NCBI GenBank assembly: GCA_019722365.1
Contig: JADFUC010000361.1
Coordinates: 101,712 to 165,711, forward strand
Direction of reading: 5' to 3'
DNA: 64,000 nucleotides
Source of the DNA: Lithospermum erythrorhizon
Lineage: Eukaryota; Streptophyta; Magnoliopsida; Boraginales; Boraginaceae
Made by a program: the position numbers and the translations under genes. The notes beneath the pieces are model-generated. The model searched no databases. It had not been told where the DNA came from and saw nothing but the letters and a program-made list of their open reading frames with translations. Positions 13,190-24,669 of the stretch are shown here, one piece after another (position 1 is the stretch's first letter; every line of letters starts with the position of its first letter).

Positions 13190-15900
13190 TTTTCCAAAGA
13201 AGAAAGTTGATTCAAGCCACAATTGTGATTGAATGTAGAATGTCCTTTGCCATTTTACTAAGGATCGATATTTGGCTTCATTAGCCATCCACCAAGTCAA
13301 AACATCAAACTTAACTTTAGCAGGTTTCAATGGACCTCCTTAAGATAACGATCAAGCATCCGAGGTCGTATTATTAATTCCATCATCAGTTTCGAGGAAT
13401 TCTTCAAAACTTCTCTTCCCAAATCCCCGAACCATCATCATATTCTCGGAAAGTAGATCAATTTGTCCCTCGACATGTGGATCGCTCACATCTTAACAGG
13501 AGAATAATTTGTTTTGCAATTCTCTTTATACATTTCAGATCATCACCCATCGATACAAGAAACGATAAACCCATGTAATGCATTATCATTTTATACCTAT
13601 GGCATATGGTAACAATTTAACCCTCGACCATGTCATCATTGGAACAAGAACTTAAAGCATGCTGAGCATACAAAGAAGAACTAGGTAAGATACGGCATAC
13701 GCTATGGTAAGATAGGCTAACAACCAAGAAGCATAAAAAGAAAGTAACTAGTAAAGACATGGCAAAGTGATAGGCCAACAAAACCAAAGAAGCATAGACA
13801 ACACAAGCAAGATGCAAAGAAAGATTAGTGTGTTAAGCACCATGAAGTAGTTTGAATAAGCACAGGGCAAAGCAGTGCTGCTACTGAAGAACAGCAACAA
13901 TAAAGTTAAAGCATAATAAGCAAAGCAGTAACAATAAGCAAGCAGTAACAATAAGCATAAAGCCTCAATAGCAACAATAAAGCAGGCCTCTAAATCGAAG
14001 TCATCATAGGCACCAGTAAGTAGTAACAATAAAGCCAGCCAGTTAGTCAATAAGCATGCCTCAATAAAAGAACAATAAGCGTGCCTCGATCGAAGTCATC
14101 ATAGTAACTAGGCAAGAGGGCAACACAAGCAGCAGCGCACAAAGAGATAACAGAAACATAGGCCTCGCATCAGAAGTTCATCATAGGAAACATGTTAGCC
14201 AGCAAAGACAAAGAGTAGGCAACAATAAGCATAGGGCCCTTTAATCGAGGTCATATCCTAGCAGCTGCTGGGTAACAAAGTAGTTAAAGCAGGCAAAGAC
14301 AAGAGAGATAACAATACATATGCCTCACAATAAGTCATCAATCATCATAAAGAATGGGGACTAAAGAGATATCAAAAATGCAAATGGCAACAAGCAGAAC
14401 ATATAATAGTTACCATAAATACATATCATAGTTACCTCGATCAAGCACGCCCCTATCGAGATTAACACATTACTACAATTAACATTATCGCATTTCTGGA
14501 TTTTCATTTCAATCGCCAAAGATTCCTAACTCGTGATTTGTCAGGCTTTGACATTCCTTATCCAATAACACTTCTACCTATAAAGCTCGGCCGTAAAGAG
14601 ATTCACAAATTGATACAGAAGTCCCACGATTATCTCGCTCAATTTAAGTTATCTTCCAAGAAATTGCATATGTAACGTATAAGATCCCACTCATTTGTAA
14701 AGAGCGTAAAGGCTACATTCTCTCCGCATATCTAGCCACACATTTCTTTATACAAACAAGGGCTGACAAGATCAACCAGTGGAATCTCCACCTAGTTTTG
14801 GTATCAAGAACTCCGGTGATTCCGCCTCAAGTTGCAACTCACTAATGATTTTCTTAAATGTTTGCAGATCTAGCCGGAGTTCAACAAATACTTTACACCA
14901 TTCCTAACCTTATCAATCACAAAGCTTAATTATAGTCAGCAACATCTGAACTAGCAAGTTCAAGATGCGCGCACAAATAATCGCATACATGAAATAGTCG
15001 ATCACCGGTGGGCGTGTTCAATCTATCGTAAAATCAGCTTCAACCTAGCAACGCTAGCTTATCATTAGCACTTGCATTATCCAATGTAAATCGATACTAC
15101 TTTCCTTATATTCCAATTGTTTATCACCCTATCAACTCTCTAGCTATTATCTTTAACGAAGGCCAGACATTAAGAACGTTATAACTCTTTTATTGCTTGC
15201 CATCAAAGATCAATATAATGACAAAGTAGTCATATAACCTATTTTTTGTTCCCTAGACCACCACAAATCTGTGGTTAAACTAATCCTATCCACATAAGAC
15301 ATAGCTTTTTTCAACTTAATGGGCCAGATTGGCAAAAGTTTCTACCTTTTCTTGACAAAGATGCTTAGCTGATCCTAATATACTGTGATATATCTTCTCT
15401 GGGAAAAAACTCAGCAATATAACACCTTCCATCATAGAAATGGACACTCATGCCCTAAAATCATATGAGCAGCAGTTCTCTGCAATTTTGCATGATTATA
15501 TTTCCAAGTAGCTAAAGTAGGCACTAGTATCGCAACACTCAGTACTCGGCAGTAGTATTTATCACCTACATCTATGCTCAATTTCCTTTCAAACAATTTT
15601 GTAATGTTTCTAAAGACTCAAGTGCTATGATACTTGAATCTACTGCATACATGTACTCCACACCATTTGCATTTTTCGTACCATCGCATTAGAACAACTT
15701 CCATTTCCGTGGACAATGGATTTTTTTTTGTCCGGTGCCCTTTACCATATGCATTCATCTGGTCATCTAAACCTCGATGGCACCGGTACCACCGGTAGGG
15801 TCAATCTAACAAATAGCCAAGCATTATTGTCAAAATCCAAATAGCCTCCCGATTTCAATTCCCCCAACGGTCTCATTATCATCATAATCATCCATTCGAT
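13190..15900 (-). pseudogene. hAT transposase (Ac/RICESLEEPER-like), frameshifted
   Basis: Reading the minus strand in changing frames: an acidic start (MDDYDDNE, near 15890), a C..C pair like a BED zinc finger near 15640-15690, 'HMILGHECPF' near 15450-15480, 'RISLTTDLWWS' followed by 'QKIGYMTTLS' near 15225-15285, and the hAT C-terminal dimerisation motif 'FDVLTWWMANEAKYRS' near 13260-13310 followed by a MAKDIL-like stretch. The family cuts and pastes DNA using an RNase H-like fold with a C-terminal hAT domain. Many frame changes and a repeat-expanded stretch at 13600-14400 rule out activity. Confidence 0.75.
13850..14400. repeat. Degenerate minisatellite inside the hAT element
   Basis: Repeats of 'aacaataa(a)gca(t/g)gcctc..atcgaagtcatcatag' occur near 13970, 14070, 14150, 14220 and 14305, spaced about 70-100 bases, with 'agcagtaacaataagc' filler. 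It appears to replace part of the transposase reading frame. Confidence 0.6.
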
Positions 15901-16029
15901 AGGAATCGACGAAGTAATCTGATAAAGAAATAATTAAAACAATTAATTAACAATCACATTAAAGTTTCAAAACTAAAAGAATCGAACAACATAATCAATT
16001 AATCATAATTACAAATTCAAAATCAAGTC

Positions 16030-16440
16030 AAAAACCCTAATTTAATCAAGTCGGTAATTTAATCAAGCTTCGATCCCTAATTCGATTTTTTTATTTCATT
16101 CAAAACCCTAAGTTAATTCAAACTCCCCTAATTTAATTCAAAACCCTAATTTATAAATTAAAAACCCCTAATTTAATTCCAAAACCCTAATTTATAAATC
16201 AAAACCCCTAATTTAATTCAAACCCTAATTTATAAATCAAAAAGTCAAACCCCAAAATTAATTCAAACCTCATTTATAAATCAAAACCCTAATTCAATTC
16301 AAACTCTAATTCAATCAAAACCCTATCCAATTCAAAACCCCCACAAGAGTCAAAAAGTCAAAACCCCTAATCTCGATTCAACCTTAATTTTATCGAAAAA
16401 CCCTCATTCATAAATCAAAACCTTTATTTTTACAAGAACG
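16030..16440. repeat. Telobox-like repeat array (AAACCCTAA words)
   Basis: About ten copies of AAACCCTAA or AAACCCCTAA, alternating with 'tttataaatc' and 'tttaattca', giving an imperfect unit near 40 bases (clear copies at 16031, 16102, 16141, 16161, 16181, 16201, 16220 and 16284). The array lies just upstream of the hAT transposase start on the minus strand. It is not a perfect TTTAGGG telomere array. Confidence 0.75.
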
Positions 16441-16984
16441 TATAAATCGAAATAAAAGTGCCTAAACCAAAACAAATTGTCTAAATTTAAAACAAAATTG
16501 CCTAAACAAAAATAAAACACGCAAACATAATGTAAACAAAGATACTCAAGCTTAATCATTATTAAAAATAGATTTAGATTCAAAATCGAACCTAAATACG
16601 AACGTAAGCAGAAAGAAGTTACGCAGACCGGTATGTGATATGGCGCTGAAATAACAATAGATTAGGTTAATGACTTCGTCAGCTCTATATACCCACGCTT
16701 ACCGGCCTAAAACGTTATCTATCCACGACTTTAATGGCTAATGATTCACTCGCCCGTGTCTTAATGGATTACTGCTGAACATCAAACCCGCCCGGGACCG
16801 GGTCTTACCGGCGGACTAATCTGCCGGGCATACCGTCCGGAGCACGGGCGTTCGCTGCTAACCCGCCCAAAGAACAGCTCTACATGAGATGGTGGATCAA
16901 ATCTAATTATCACTTGGAGACTTGGAACGGCGTACTACACCGGACTCATTATAATCTAGTCCCACATAATTGCCTATAAGTCCA

Positions 16985-17000
16985 TAAGTAGCCCATCAGC
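16985..17000. promoter_or_regulatory. Site II-type motif upstream of NOL9
   Basis: AGCCCA (reverse of TGGGCT) at 16990-16995, about 305 bases before the start codon. Site II (TGGGCY) motifs are common in plant housekeeping promoters. Position-only inference. Confidence 0.3.
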
Positions 17001-17300
17001 TCGGCCCCTAACAACACTGTAAATTACATAATTAGGTTCATTGTATTGCTTTTCCCATGCTTTATTTGCTAGTTTCTCTTCTTATGAGAACACAAGTACA
17101 ACAACAACTAAAGGATCATAATTCATGTAGGTGTAGTGTTGTACTATGATGATTAGTTTCAATCTAATATTGTGTCCCAATTAACTTGTCAACTTCACCT
17201 AATATACATTTTTATATATAAACAATCCAAACACAAGAAAACCACCAATTTTGTTACAATTTGCAAATACCAAAAATTGTTGTAAATTTGGAAAAATAAT

Positions 17301-20300
17301 ATGGCTGAAGAGATAATAATTCCAGAAGAATGGTCTAATGCAGCTGATACCATAGCATATGGTTCCACCACTATGGTGGCTTTAGTGTGTGGTCCCAAGA
17401 ACAGTGGCAAAACCACATTTTCTCGCCACCTCCTTAATGTTCTTCTACAAAGGTCAAGTCTTTTTACTTTTTTGAATTTTGGGTATGTTTTTGAGATGTA
17501 GAATATGATTTTTGGAGCTTATTTTCTCATGGATATGCATTGAAATTTTGTAATCTTGTTATTTGAACATTATTAGAGGTAGATGAGATAGAGTTGTGTT
17601 GATGCTTCAATAATTTTGGTTGAAATATTGGGTGGTTTTTTGTTTGTGAATTTGCTTGAGTTAAAAAAGTTTTGACCTTTATGTGTTTTGTGTTTTATTT
17701 GTCAATTTACTTAATAAGGTCAGGATGTGACATTCTTTGTGAATGTTGGAAGTAGATAATATTGTAGAATATTGCAAGAATTAACTCATCCCAATATCAA
17801 TGTCTTAGTGTAATCCATCTTCACACTTTACACTTCATCTTGGGTCAATTCCGAAATAGTCGCCTTATTATGAAGTAGTAGATAGCATTGGGGATGTTGT
17901 TGTTGGTGGTGTTTTAGTTTAATCCATCATTGTGACTATCTCTTTAGCACTTTAAATCGATTTGTCACCACGATAATTTTGAATATTGTATCCTATTCTA
18001 TTTCCTCGTGCTAGTTGGTTGAAGTACCTTGAGGAAAGGCTAATCCCTAAAGGCCAATTCTCAACTAGCATACACTTTCAAGCATTCGGGATGATTATGA
18101 TCTAAATATCCCCAATCTGATCAAGAGTCGAGTAACTCTGCCAAAGCGTTTTAATGAGATTTCTACTGATCTCATTATTGTTGCACAAAGACCTCTGGGA
18201 GGAATCCAGTCAACCCATTCTGGATTTAGTCTTGATAAGGAAAAATTTTGGTGTAGCCTTAGGCGAAGGACCATTAATTGTCATTCTTAGAGCAGAGGGA
18301 GTATTTCTCAAAATATTCTGTATTAGAACCTTCATCTCGAATTAATAGTAGACCATTCTTTTTCTTCTTTGACTATGTTCAAATGAATATTTTATATATC
18401 TGCAATCTGTAATGAACTTCGGTGAAATATGTTTTTTTTTTTTCATTTCAGATTAGTCTGATGCAGTTCGAATCGAGTCTGTTTTGTCTAACACACTCTT
18501 TGTTTTTTCTGTGATTCCCCCATCTCAGATACAAAAAGGTGGCTTACTTGGATACTGATGTTGGACAGCCAGAGTTCACTACCCCTGGTTTGCTATCGCT
18601 TACTGTGATTGACCAGAGTTACTCACAGTATGTGTAGGTAGCGACCCATGGTATATAGAATGTTTTATATATATATTTTTGGTTTCTAGCTTGAATGCTG
18701 GAGCATTTTTCTAAGTGAAGATCTGACCCTTGTGTTTTCTTTCATTGTTTCAGATTATTAATTCATCTTTGAAAACACACAGAAAGGTACCCACAGTTGA
18801 ATGTATTTGATTCATTAAATTTGGTAATCTTTTTAGATCTTATAATCTTTAATTTTGATATCCTACCGTGCATGCTATATGTTAATATTGGCTCATACTA
18901 AGGCAAAATCTAATAGCCAAGAAATTATGTCTTGGAAATTGTATTGAAAAAATTTGGGTTTCAAAACTGAAAGTATTTTCAGTCTTATTTTATAGAAAGG
19001 CTGAGTTGATTCATGAAGTTCGTAAATATAATATAACTTCCAAAAAAGATCTTTTGTAGCAGAATATCACAATCAATCATGTTCACTGGCCCAGACTTAC
19101 TCTAAGTTGCTTGAAGGAGAATGAATTTTAATTCTTTCAATGAAAAAAATAGACATTTTCACTAATCTACATGTATTCCTGCAGATGCTTCTTCTTTGGT
19201 GATACCTCCTCAAAAAGGGACCCAACCACATACATGACTTATATATTTGCTCTGTATGACTATTACCGAAAATTGTACTGTCAGTTTAGCAAAAGTGAAA
19301 GCTCCGATGTTGCTAGAGTTCCTCTTGTCATTAATACTCCAGGCTGGGTAAAGGGTACTGGTTTAATATTGTTACTTTCTTGTGTTTGTGTGATAGACCA
19401 TCATATCCATGATGAATGTATTTCTTCTTAATTGGTTTTAAATGTTGCATAAATGAGCTGGCTTTTGGTTGTGCTAGGTGTTGGTTATGACATACTAGTG
19501 GATATGCTAAAGTACATCTCTCCTACCCATGTGATTAAGATTTGCATTTCTGCTGAGAGGAAGAATCTTCCTGCTGGTACTTTTTGGTTAAATGATGGCG
19601 AAGACACACCACCGGTGTCAGTTCTTGAGCTCAATTCAGCTCGTCGGGATTCCTACAACAGATCGTGAGTTATCACTATTTATAAATTTTGTATTTGATA
19701 ATAAGTTAACATTACTACCATGCATCTGAGTGTTTGACCTACAAACCCTTATGTTAATCTTCTTCACACTGAGATAGAAATAGGGACTATGAGTTGATCC
19801 TATAGAGTCCTGAGTTTTTTCTAATTAGAATTTTTCTGGTCTCCAGGTTGCTGGTTCAGAAGGATGCACGTCTTTTCAGAGACTTACGCATGATAGCATA
19901 TTTCAGGCAGTGCTTTCCAAGCAACAAAAATATCACAACAATCAAGGAACTTGCACATGCCTTAGCTGCCCACCCCCCTTATGAAATCTCTATATCAGAT
20001 ATCAAAATCAAACATCTCCATTGCCAGGTTGGTTTAATTGGTTACTTTAAACTCCTTTGCCAGGTTGGTTAACTAGTTAGTTTATTATACGTTTGATCTT
20101 TAGTTATATTAGAGCTTTTACTTATTGATAAACTGTATTATATCCTAGAATAAATTTATGTTGTTTTCCATATATTTTATTTCTTCCTTTTCGTTGATAT
20201 ATTGTCCATCCATTGGTGGCCCTTTTTGATCATGCTCTTTCTGCCTCTAGGTTCCAAAGAGTGAAACTTTTTACAGCTTGAATGCTACAATCGTCGGGTT

Positions 20301-21397
20301 GGCAGTTAGTACTGAAGATTGTAAAGATATGCCTCATTGTTTAGGGCTGGGTAAGTATTTATTTACTCAGTCTAGACATCTTTTCTGTTCTCAAGAGCAA
20401 TTTCTCAAGATTATTCTCTTACTTCATGCTTTTCTAATTAATTATGGCGAACATACAACAGTTTAACGACCTATTATATTTTCACTGAATTTTTCTCCCA
20501 AAATTTCATGAATTCTTTTTATGGAGTATATCTGCTGATTTATTATTTGAATTTCTGTGGTTGTGAGGTTCCTTTTTAAACACTACAATAATTTCCAAAA
20601 AAATGATTTATTGCTTCCAATACCATCATTAATCAGGGATAGTAAGAGGAATTGATACCTTCAGCCATGTGCTATATGTAATAACTCCTGTTCCACTTCA
20701 CAATCTGGAGAAGGTTGATCTCTTGCTACAAGGATTCCTGGAAATTCCATCTTCTTTATTGCAGGTAAAAAGCCTTGTATGAAACATTATTTCTTTAGTA
20801 TATGAAACATCAATATAGGACTTAAAGTCTGCCAATTTCCTTATTCATATTCTTTAGCGAACGTTTTCTATCAAGTATATCATTAGAACTTAGAAAATTG
20901 AATGGAAGTACACGTCTTTATTTCAAGATGGTTCTTAGATAATAATATTGATTTAGGCCAATTGTATTTGATCGAATATGAAGCGTTTCTTAAGTATTGC
21001 CTTCCGATGTTATACCAATGCCGTTGAAGAAAAACCATGGATTTGAATGGATATTTTAAAGTGTGAACAATAGCTACTGAATGGTAAGTGTTTATAACCT
21101 AGTCGCAGTATGATAAATTTGATGAATGTATACATTCATTCTCCACTAGCAATACCAGATTCTCGAGTACTGGTAATATTGGGTTTTTTCCTTTTTGCAA
21201 CCTCGAAGATCATTTCTTTTTGTCTTTTCATAGTCCTTTACATGCATTACACTTGATTTTGATAGCCAGATGATTCTTATGATGTTACGTCGACATAAGT
21301 GAATACTCTTAATTGCTAATTTTTGCTTCTGGATATTCCTCAGGTACAAGGCTGCAAATCTCCTTACATGTCTGGGGATGTTCTACCTGTAAACTAA
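17301..21397 (+). CDS. NOL9: Polynucleotide 5'-hydroxyl-kinase NOL9/GRC3-like, one broken exon
   Basis: Nine exons fit GT-AG rules and keep phase: 17301-17452, 18529-18627, 18754-18786, 19185-19354, 19478-19664, 19847-20027, 20251-20350, 20637-20764, 21344-21397. The spliced length is 1104 bases, about 367 residues, matching the short plant family members. NOL9/Grc3 phosphorylates RNA 5'-OH ends during ITS2 removal from pre-rRNA in the nucleolus. Visible motifs are a P-loop GPKNSGKTTF (residues about 33-42), a Walker B-side 'YLDTDVGQPEF', 'NTPGWVKG' and a conserved tail. The third exon is 33 bases, the right length, but reads through TGA: a lost base and a gained base about 17 bases apart shift the frame between them. 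The ATG was chosen because MAEEIIIPEEW gives the family start. Confidence 0.85.
17815..17915 (+). mobile_element. SINE-like fragment in NOL9 intron 1
   Basis: Contains 'cacttcatctt(g)ggtcaattccgaaata' and ends in 'ggggatgttgttgttgg', resembling Au/TS-type plant SINEs with TTG-rich tails. It shares its core with the fragment at 39142-39345. Another weak piece ('ccttaggcgaagga..attgtcattcttagagc') follows at 18265-18300. Confidence 0.45.
20021..20064 (+). promoter_or_regulatory. Duplicated 5' splice site after NOL9 exon 6
   Basis: TTGCCAG|GTTGGT occurs twice, with the donors exactly 36 bases apart (after 20027 and after 20063). Use of the second would add 12 residues in frame with no stop. The first is taken as the main site because it restores the family sequence. 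Confidence 0.55.
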
Positions 21398-22251
21398 AAG
21401 ATTAATTGCAAGTTTCCATGGGACTAGTATACTTGTACAACTATTTTCTGATTCCTCATGTTGTGACGGTTGAGGTCTTTATTAGGGGAAATTTGAGTAG
21501 TTGCCTAATTATTAACAATGGTACTTCTAAAAGGAAATTTAGCTCCATCCATCCAAAAGACCAAACCCAGGTTTTAACCATATAATGATTGATGATCTTC
21601 TACCCTTGGTATTTGTGATCCCTAACTGAATGATGATTTTAGAATTGATTGCTTAAATTTTGCAAAAGTATCATGTTAATTCTATCCACAGTTTTAGATG
21701 TGCAAATGGAGTTGCCTTATGAAATGATATCCCTTCATCTTCCTCCGACCCCTCGGTCCCACCCCATAGGAACTACGAGATCACCCCAATGATGCCTTCG
21801 ACATCTAGATAAATGGTTACTCGTATAAAAAAGTATTATTCTTTTTTGAAATGTAACAATTAAAAGTGCTACTGATAAGTGATAATAGTTTTTCACATAA
21901 AAGGGCTTAGTAGGCGAAGGTCATAATACTTACGTGAGTTACGTGCATTATTAAGCATTCATATTGAGTTGGGATTGATCCACAGATTTCTCGAAAAAAG
22001 GAAACAAGCACCCCTGTGGAAGATATTCAATGGCATAATATTATTTGAAGTGGTTTGAATTTGTCTATGGAAACATTCTACAAAAGAAAGGGCTGGATAA
22101 CAAATCGATGCAACGTTTCCAAGAAAACATGGTTCATGTTTACCACAAAATAATATCCCGAAAATTGAACATATTTCCATGAATATTTGAAGCTAAAAGA
22201 AACATAATACGGAGAAATTTCCATTTATATCTATCATTTAAGTAAAAGTAA
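21398..22251. other. Downstream region of NOL9, no gene
   Basis: Would hold the NOL9 3' UTR. No coding region is supported on either strand. CTAG followed by T occurs at 21423-21427 but has no hairpin beside it. Confidence 0.5.
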
Positions 22252-22269
22252 GCCCGTCAATTGACGGGC
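22252..22269. repeat. Perfect 18-base palindrome
   Basis: GCCCGTCAATTGACGGGC is exactly self-complementary. It lies beyond the last Helitron reading frame, where a Helitron 3' terminal hairpin is expected, but no CTRR end sits in the usual place just after it on the minus strand. Confidence 0.7.
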
Positions 22270-22732
22270 GGAAGATGTACTATCCAATAGTTGGCCGAAC
22301 TGTTTTGTTTGTCGAACCAGCTATTTAGTATACCACAAGATGTGATTGTAAATTCACTCTGGTAGTTCGGAAAAAATTATGAGCATTGAAGATTGGTAGG
22401 AAATGCTTCAAAATATTCCATAGTTTGATAGTATTAGAGTTGATCTAGTTGCCAAAATACACATATGTTAGAATCAGATCCATAACAACTTGATACTTTA
22501 GGTCCAAAAGATTACGAGCATAATAGTTTTTAAGAGTTCATCAAAAGATTTTTCATTTTAATGCGATATACTTCTTTGTTGAGCACAACTTTCATTTGGC
22601 TGAACCGTCTCCTTCTTCGTTGGTTTCACTCTCCTGTAAGAGTATCTTTTTCTTTGCATAACTACCTATTTTTTGGTTTAAGTATTAGGAATTCATTTTG
22701 TGAAAATGTATCATTTTATAATAGTGATTTGT

Positions 22733-23269
22733 TCATTTGGAAGACAAACCTGGATTGATGGAGATTTGGCTCATTTGTCGTTTCAATGGTGACAGTGGAG
22801 AAGAGTTACAGATTGCTTGCTTCGCGTTGTCTGAACTTTCTTCAGTGTGTTCACTTGGCTGCTGTGAGGGAGTGTTGCTGGCAGATTGGCTAGACCCCTC
22901 AGAATCATGATCATTAAAGTATCCAAGTAGCAACATCTTTCTTTGACCTTCATTGTGCTTGCCAAAACTGCGGCGTAATAGTATCAGGAAGATTTTTTGA
23001 TGGAATTCTGATCTAATGCTATTGAGATCATAGTGTTCACCCTGTGTATATGCAGTTACATTTGAGAGTTCTAATGCATAAAAGTTCAAAAAATATTTTA
23101 GTTTTTGTATGTATATAACACTAAGTTTAACAACGACCAATTGAAGTACCAGATTTGATAATTTTGATATGTTTATTGCTGTAGTTTGTAAAATCCTCTC
23201 AGCAATACTTCCAATTGCCGCAATTTTAACTGTTCCAGTTCCATCAGATGCTGACATTACTACCAACAT
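22733..23269 (-). pseudogene. RPA1-like OB-fold module of the Helitron (C-terminal)
   Basis: A 178-codon open frame containing 'SASDGTGTVKIAAIGSIAERIL', which matches the DGTG..K..(L/A)..(D/G)..AE pattern of replication factor A C-terminal OB folds. Plant Helitrons often carry such RPA-like proteins, thought to bind single-stranded DNA during rolling-circle transposition. The tail is low-complexity: a Ser/Gln/Glu-rich stretch then 'SPLKRQMSQISIN'. It lies downstream of the helicase in the same orientation. An upstream zinc-ribbon was not found. Confidence 0.6.
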
Positions 23270-24179
23270 CCTGTATTTATGTTTTTGTTTTTGTTTTAAA
23301 CAATACTAAAGAAGGAAAAGAAAATTACAAATATTGTTAATGGCATTTAAATATACTTAGTGCTTTCGTACATGGCGCGGCGATTACCTCTTTATCACAG
23401 TTATAGCATGTATACGCGATACCTTCTTAATGAGCACTTATTTTTTGAAACAAGCTAGCATGCGAGGTAGTACAACTACATTCTTCTTCGGCGAAATTTG
23501 CAAGGAATGCTTTTTATCCAATAATCTCCAGGCTAGGACATTTCAATATTTTGATATTAGATAGGTTTTGTGTTTGCTTTTGTAAGTAATGAATATTGTA
23601 TATTTTTTACCTTTGTCATGTTTTGAAGTTCAGCCATAATGTACGTCTGGGTTCAGCCGTCCACCGCGTTGTCTTGATACGCTTAAACTTTGATCATTAG
23701 CATTGCGAAGTAGTGCATCATTCTTGACTCGACCTGTTATCGATACTCTACAGTTAAATTTATATTCTATTAATGTTTAGTAAGATAATTGCCTATGCTA
23801 TGTAAGAGATTATACCATGATTTGAAGTTTAATGCTGCTTCAATTGGAGGATTTATAGTAAATGATATGCTTTGTTTAACTGCTTGATAAGGAGTCTTTC
23901 GATTTTAACTTGTAAGGAATGTGATAATTCTAGTGTAGATCATTATTGTGAGTACATAATGTGGTTTTGGAATTCATACCATTGTATGTTGAAAAACCAA
24001 GTCGCTTTGCTACGACCACCGCTCTTGAATTTGAAACTTCCATCAATAGAGGTCCTTGGCTATCAGTCATTTCATCCCATAAAGTTATGCAAATCGAAAT
24101 CATCCTACAGTTGGTATAAAATGTAATGCTTGAATGATAATGCGAAGTTAAAATTTATTATTTACTATTTTAAACTTAC

Positions 24180-24669
24180 TCCATATCAACGAAAGTGAAA
24201 CGTTGGATCTTTTAGTTTCGATGCGCATGACATTTGTTCTTGGATCTTCATAGGCAATCACAGCCCCCATTATTTCTAGCGTTGAAAATATGCAAATTTG
24301 ATATTATTGTGATGCTTTATAACGTGATTATTGATTTAAATATAGGAAGGAAGAGCGTGAACATACCGAAATTGTTAGTTTTAGGCCTCTGATTGCTAAA
24401 AATAACAATGTTGGTGTCAAGTTGTTGAGGAAATTGCTTAAATTTGGAACTGCATCCGGTATTGGACGTATCAGGGTGTCTCGTTGGAGAACCCATTGAT
24501 ATTGGTTATCCACTATACGGTATTGAGTCTCAACAAATCTTGAGGCGTTGGTGATCTGGAAGTGGGCATGAATAGTTGTAGTCTTGGACTTAAAATAGGG
24601 ATGTGTGAACCAAAAATCGTAGCTGAGACTTAATTCCCCTGGAAGATGGGATAAAGTAAGTAAATTCAT
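24180..24669 (-). pseudogene. RPA1-like N-terminal module of the Helitron
   Basis: The open frame at 24328-24669 reads like the first OB fold of plant RPA-like proteins, with an aromatic-rich middle and 'DTLIRPIPD'. A second piece at about 24180-24290 contains 'MGAVIAYEDPRTNV', resembling the 'G.V..Y..P' strand of the next OB fold. Intron-like AT-rich DNA separates it from the C-terminal module. Evidence is pattern-level only. Confidence 0.45.

Larger units (their letters stand above)
12440..16880 (-). mobile_element. hAT-superfamily transposon, decayed
   Basis: The boundaries are approximate. They are set by two GC-rich terminal zones (12450-12640 and 16620-16880), full of 'accgg/ccggt/cgggtaa' words typical of plant hAT ends, flanking transposase remains on the minus strand. 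No exact TIR or 8-bp target duplication was established. The interior order on the minus strand is: telobox-rich promoter side, zinc-finger-like start, catalytic region, a repeat-expanded insert, then the C-terminal dimerisation region. Confidence 0.65.

Noticed and set aside
13748..14050. 100-codon minus-strand open frame
   Set aside because: Translation of the minisatellite inside the hAT element; Leu/Ala-rich by repeat composition.
16030..16440. Interstitial telomere array
   Set aside because: The unit is about 40 bases with telobox words, not repeated TTTAGGG.
21423..21427. CTAG followed by T as Helitron 3' end
   Set aside because: No hairpin next to it and it lies about 25 bases after the NOL9 stop.
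22561..22758. 65-codon plus-strand open frame
   Set aside because: No domain; lies within the Helitron on the non-coding strand.
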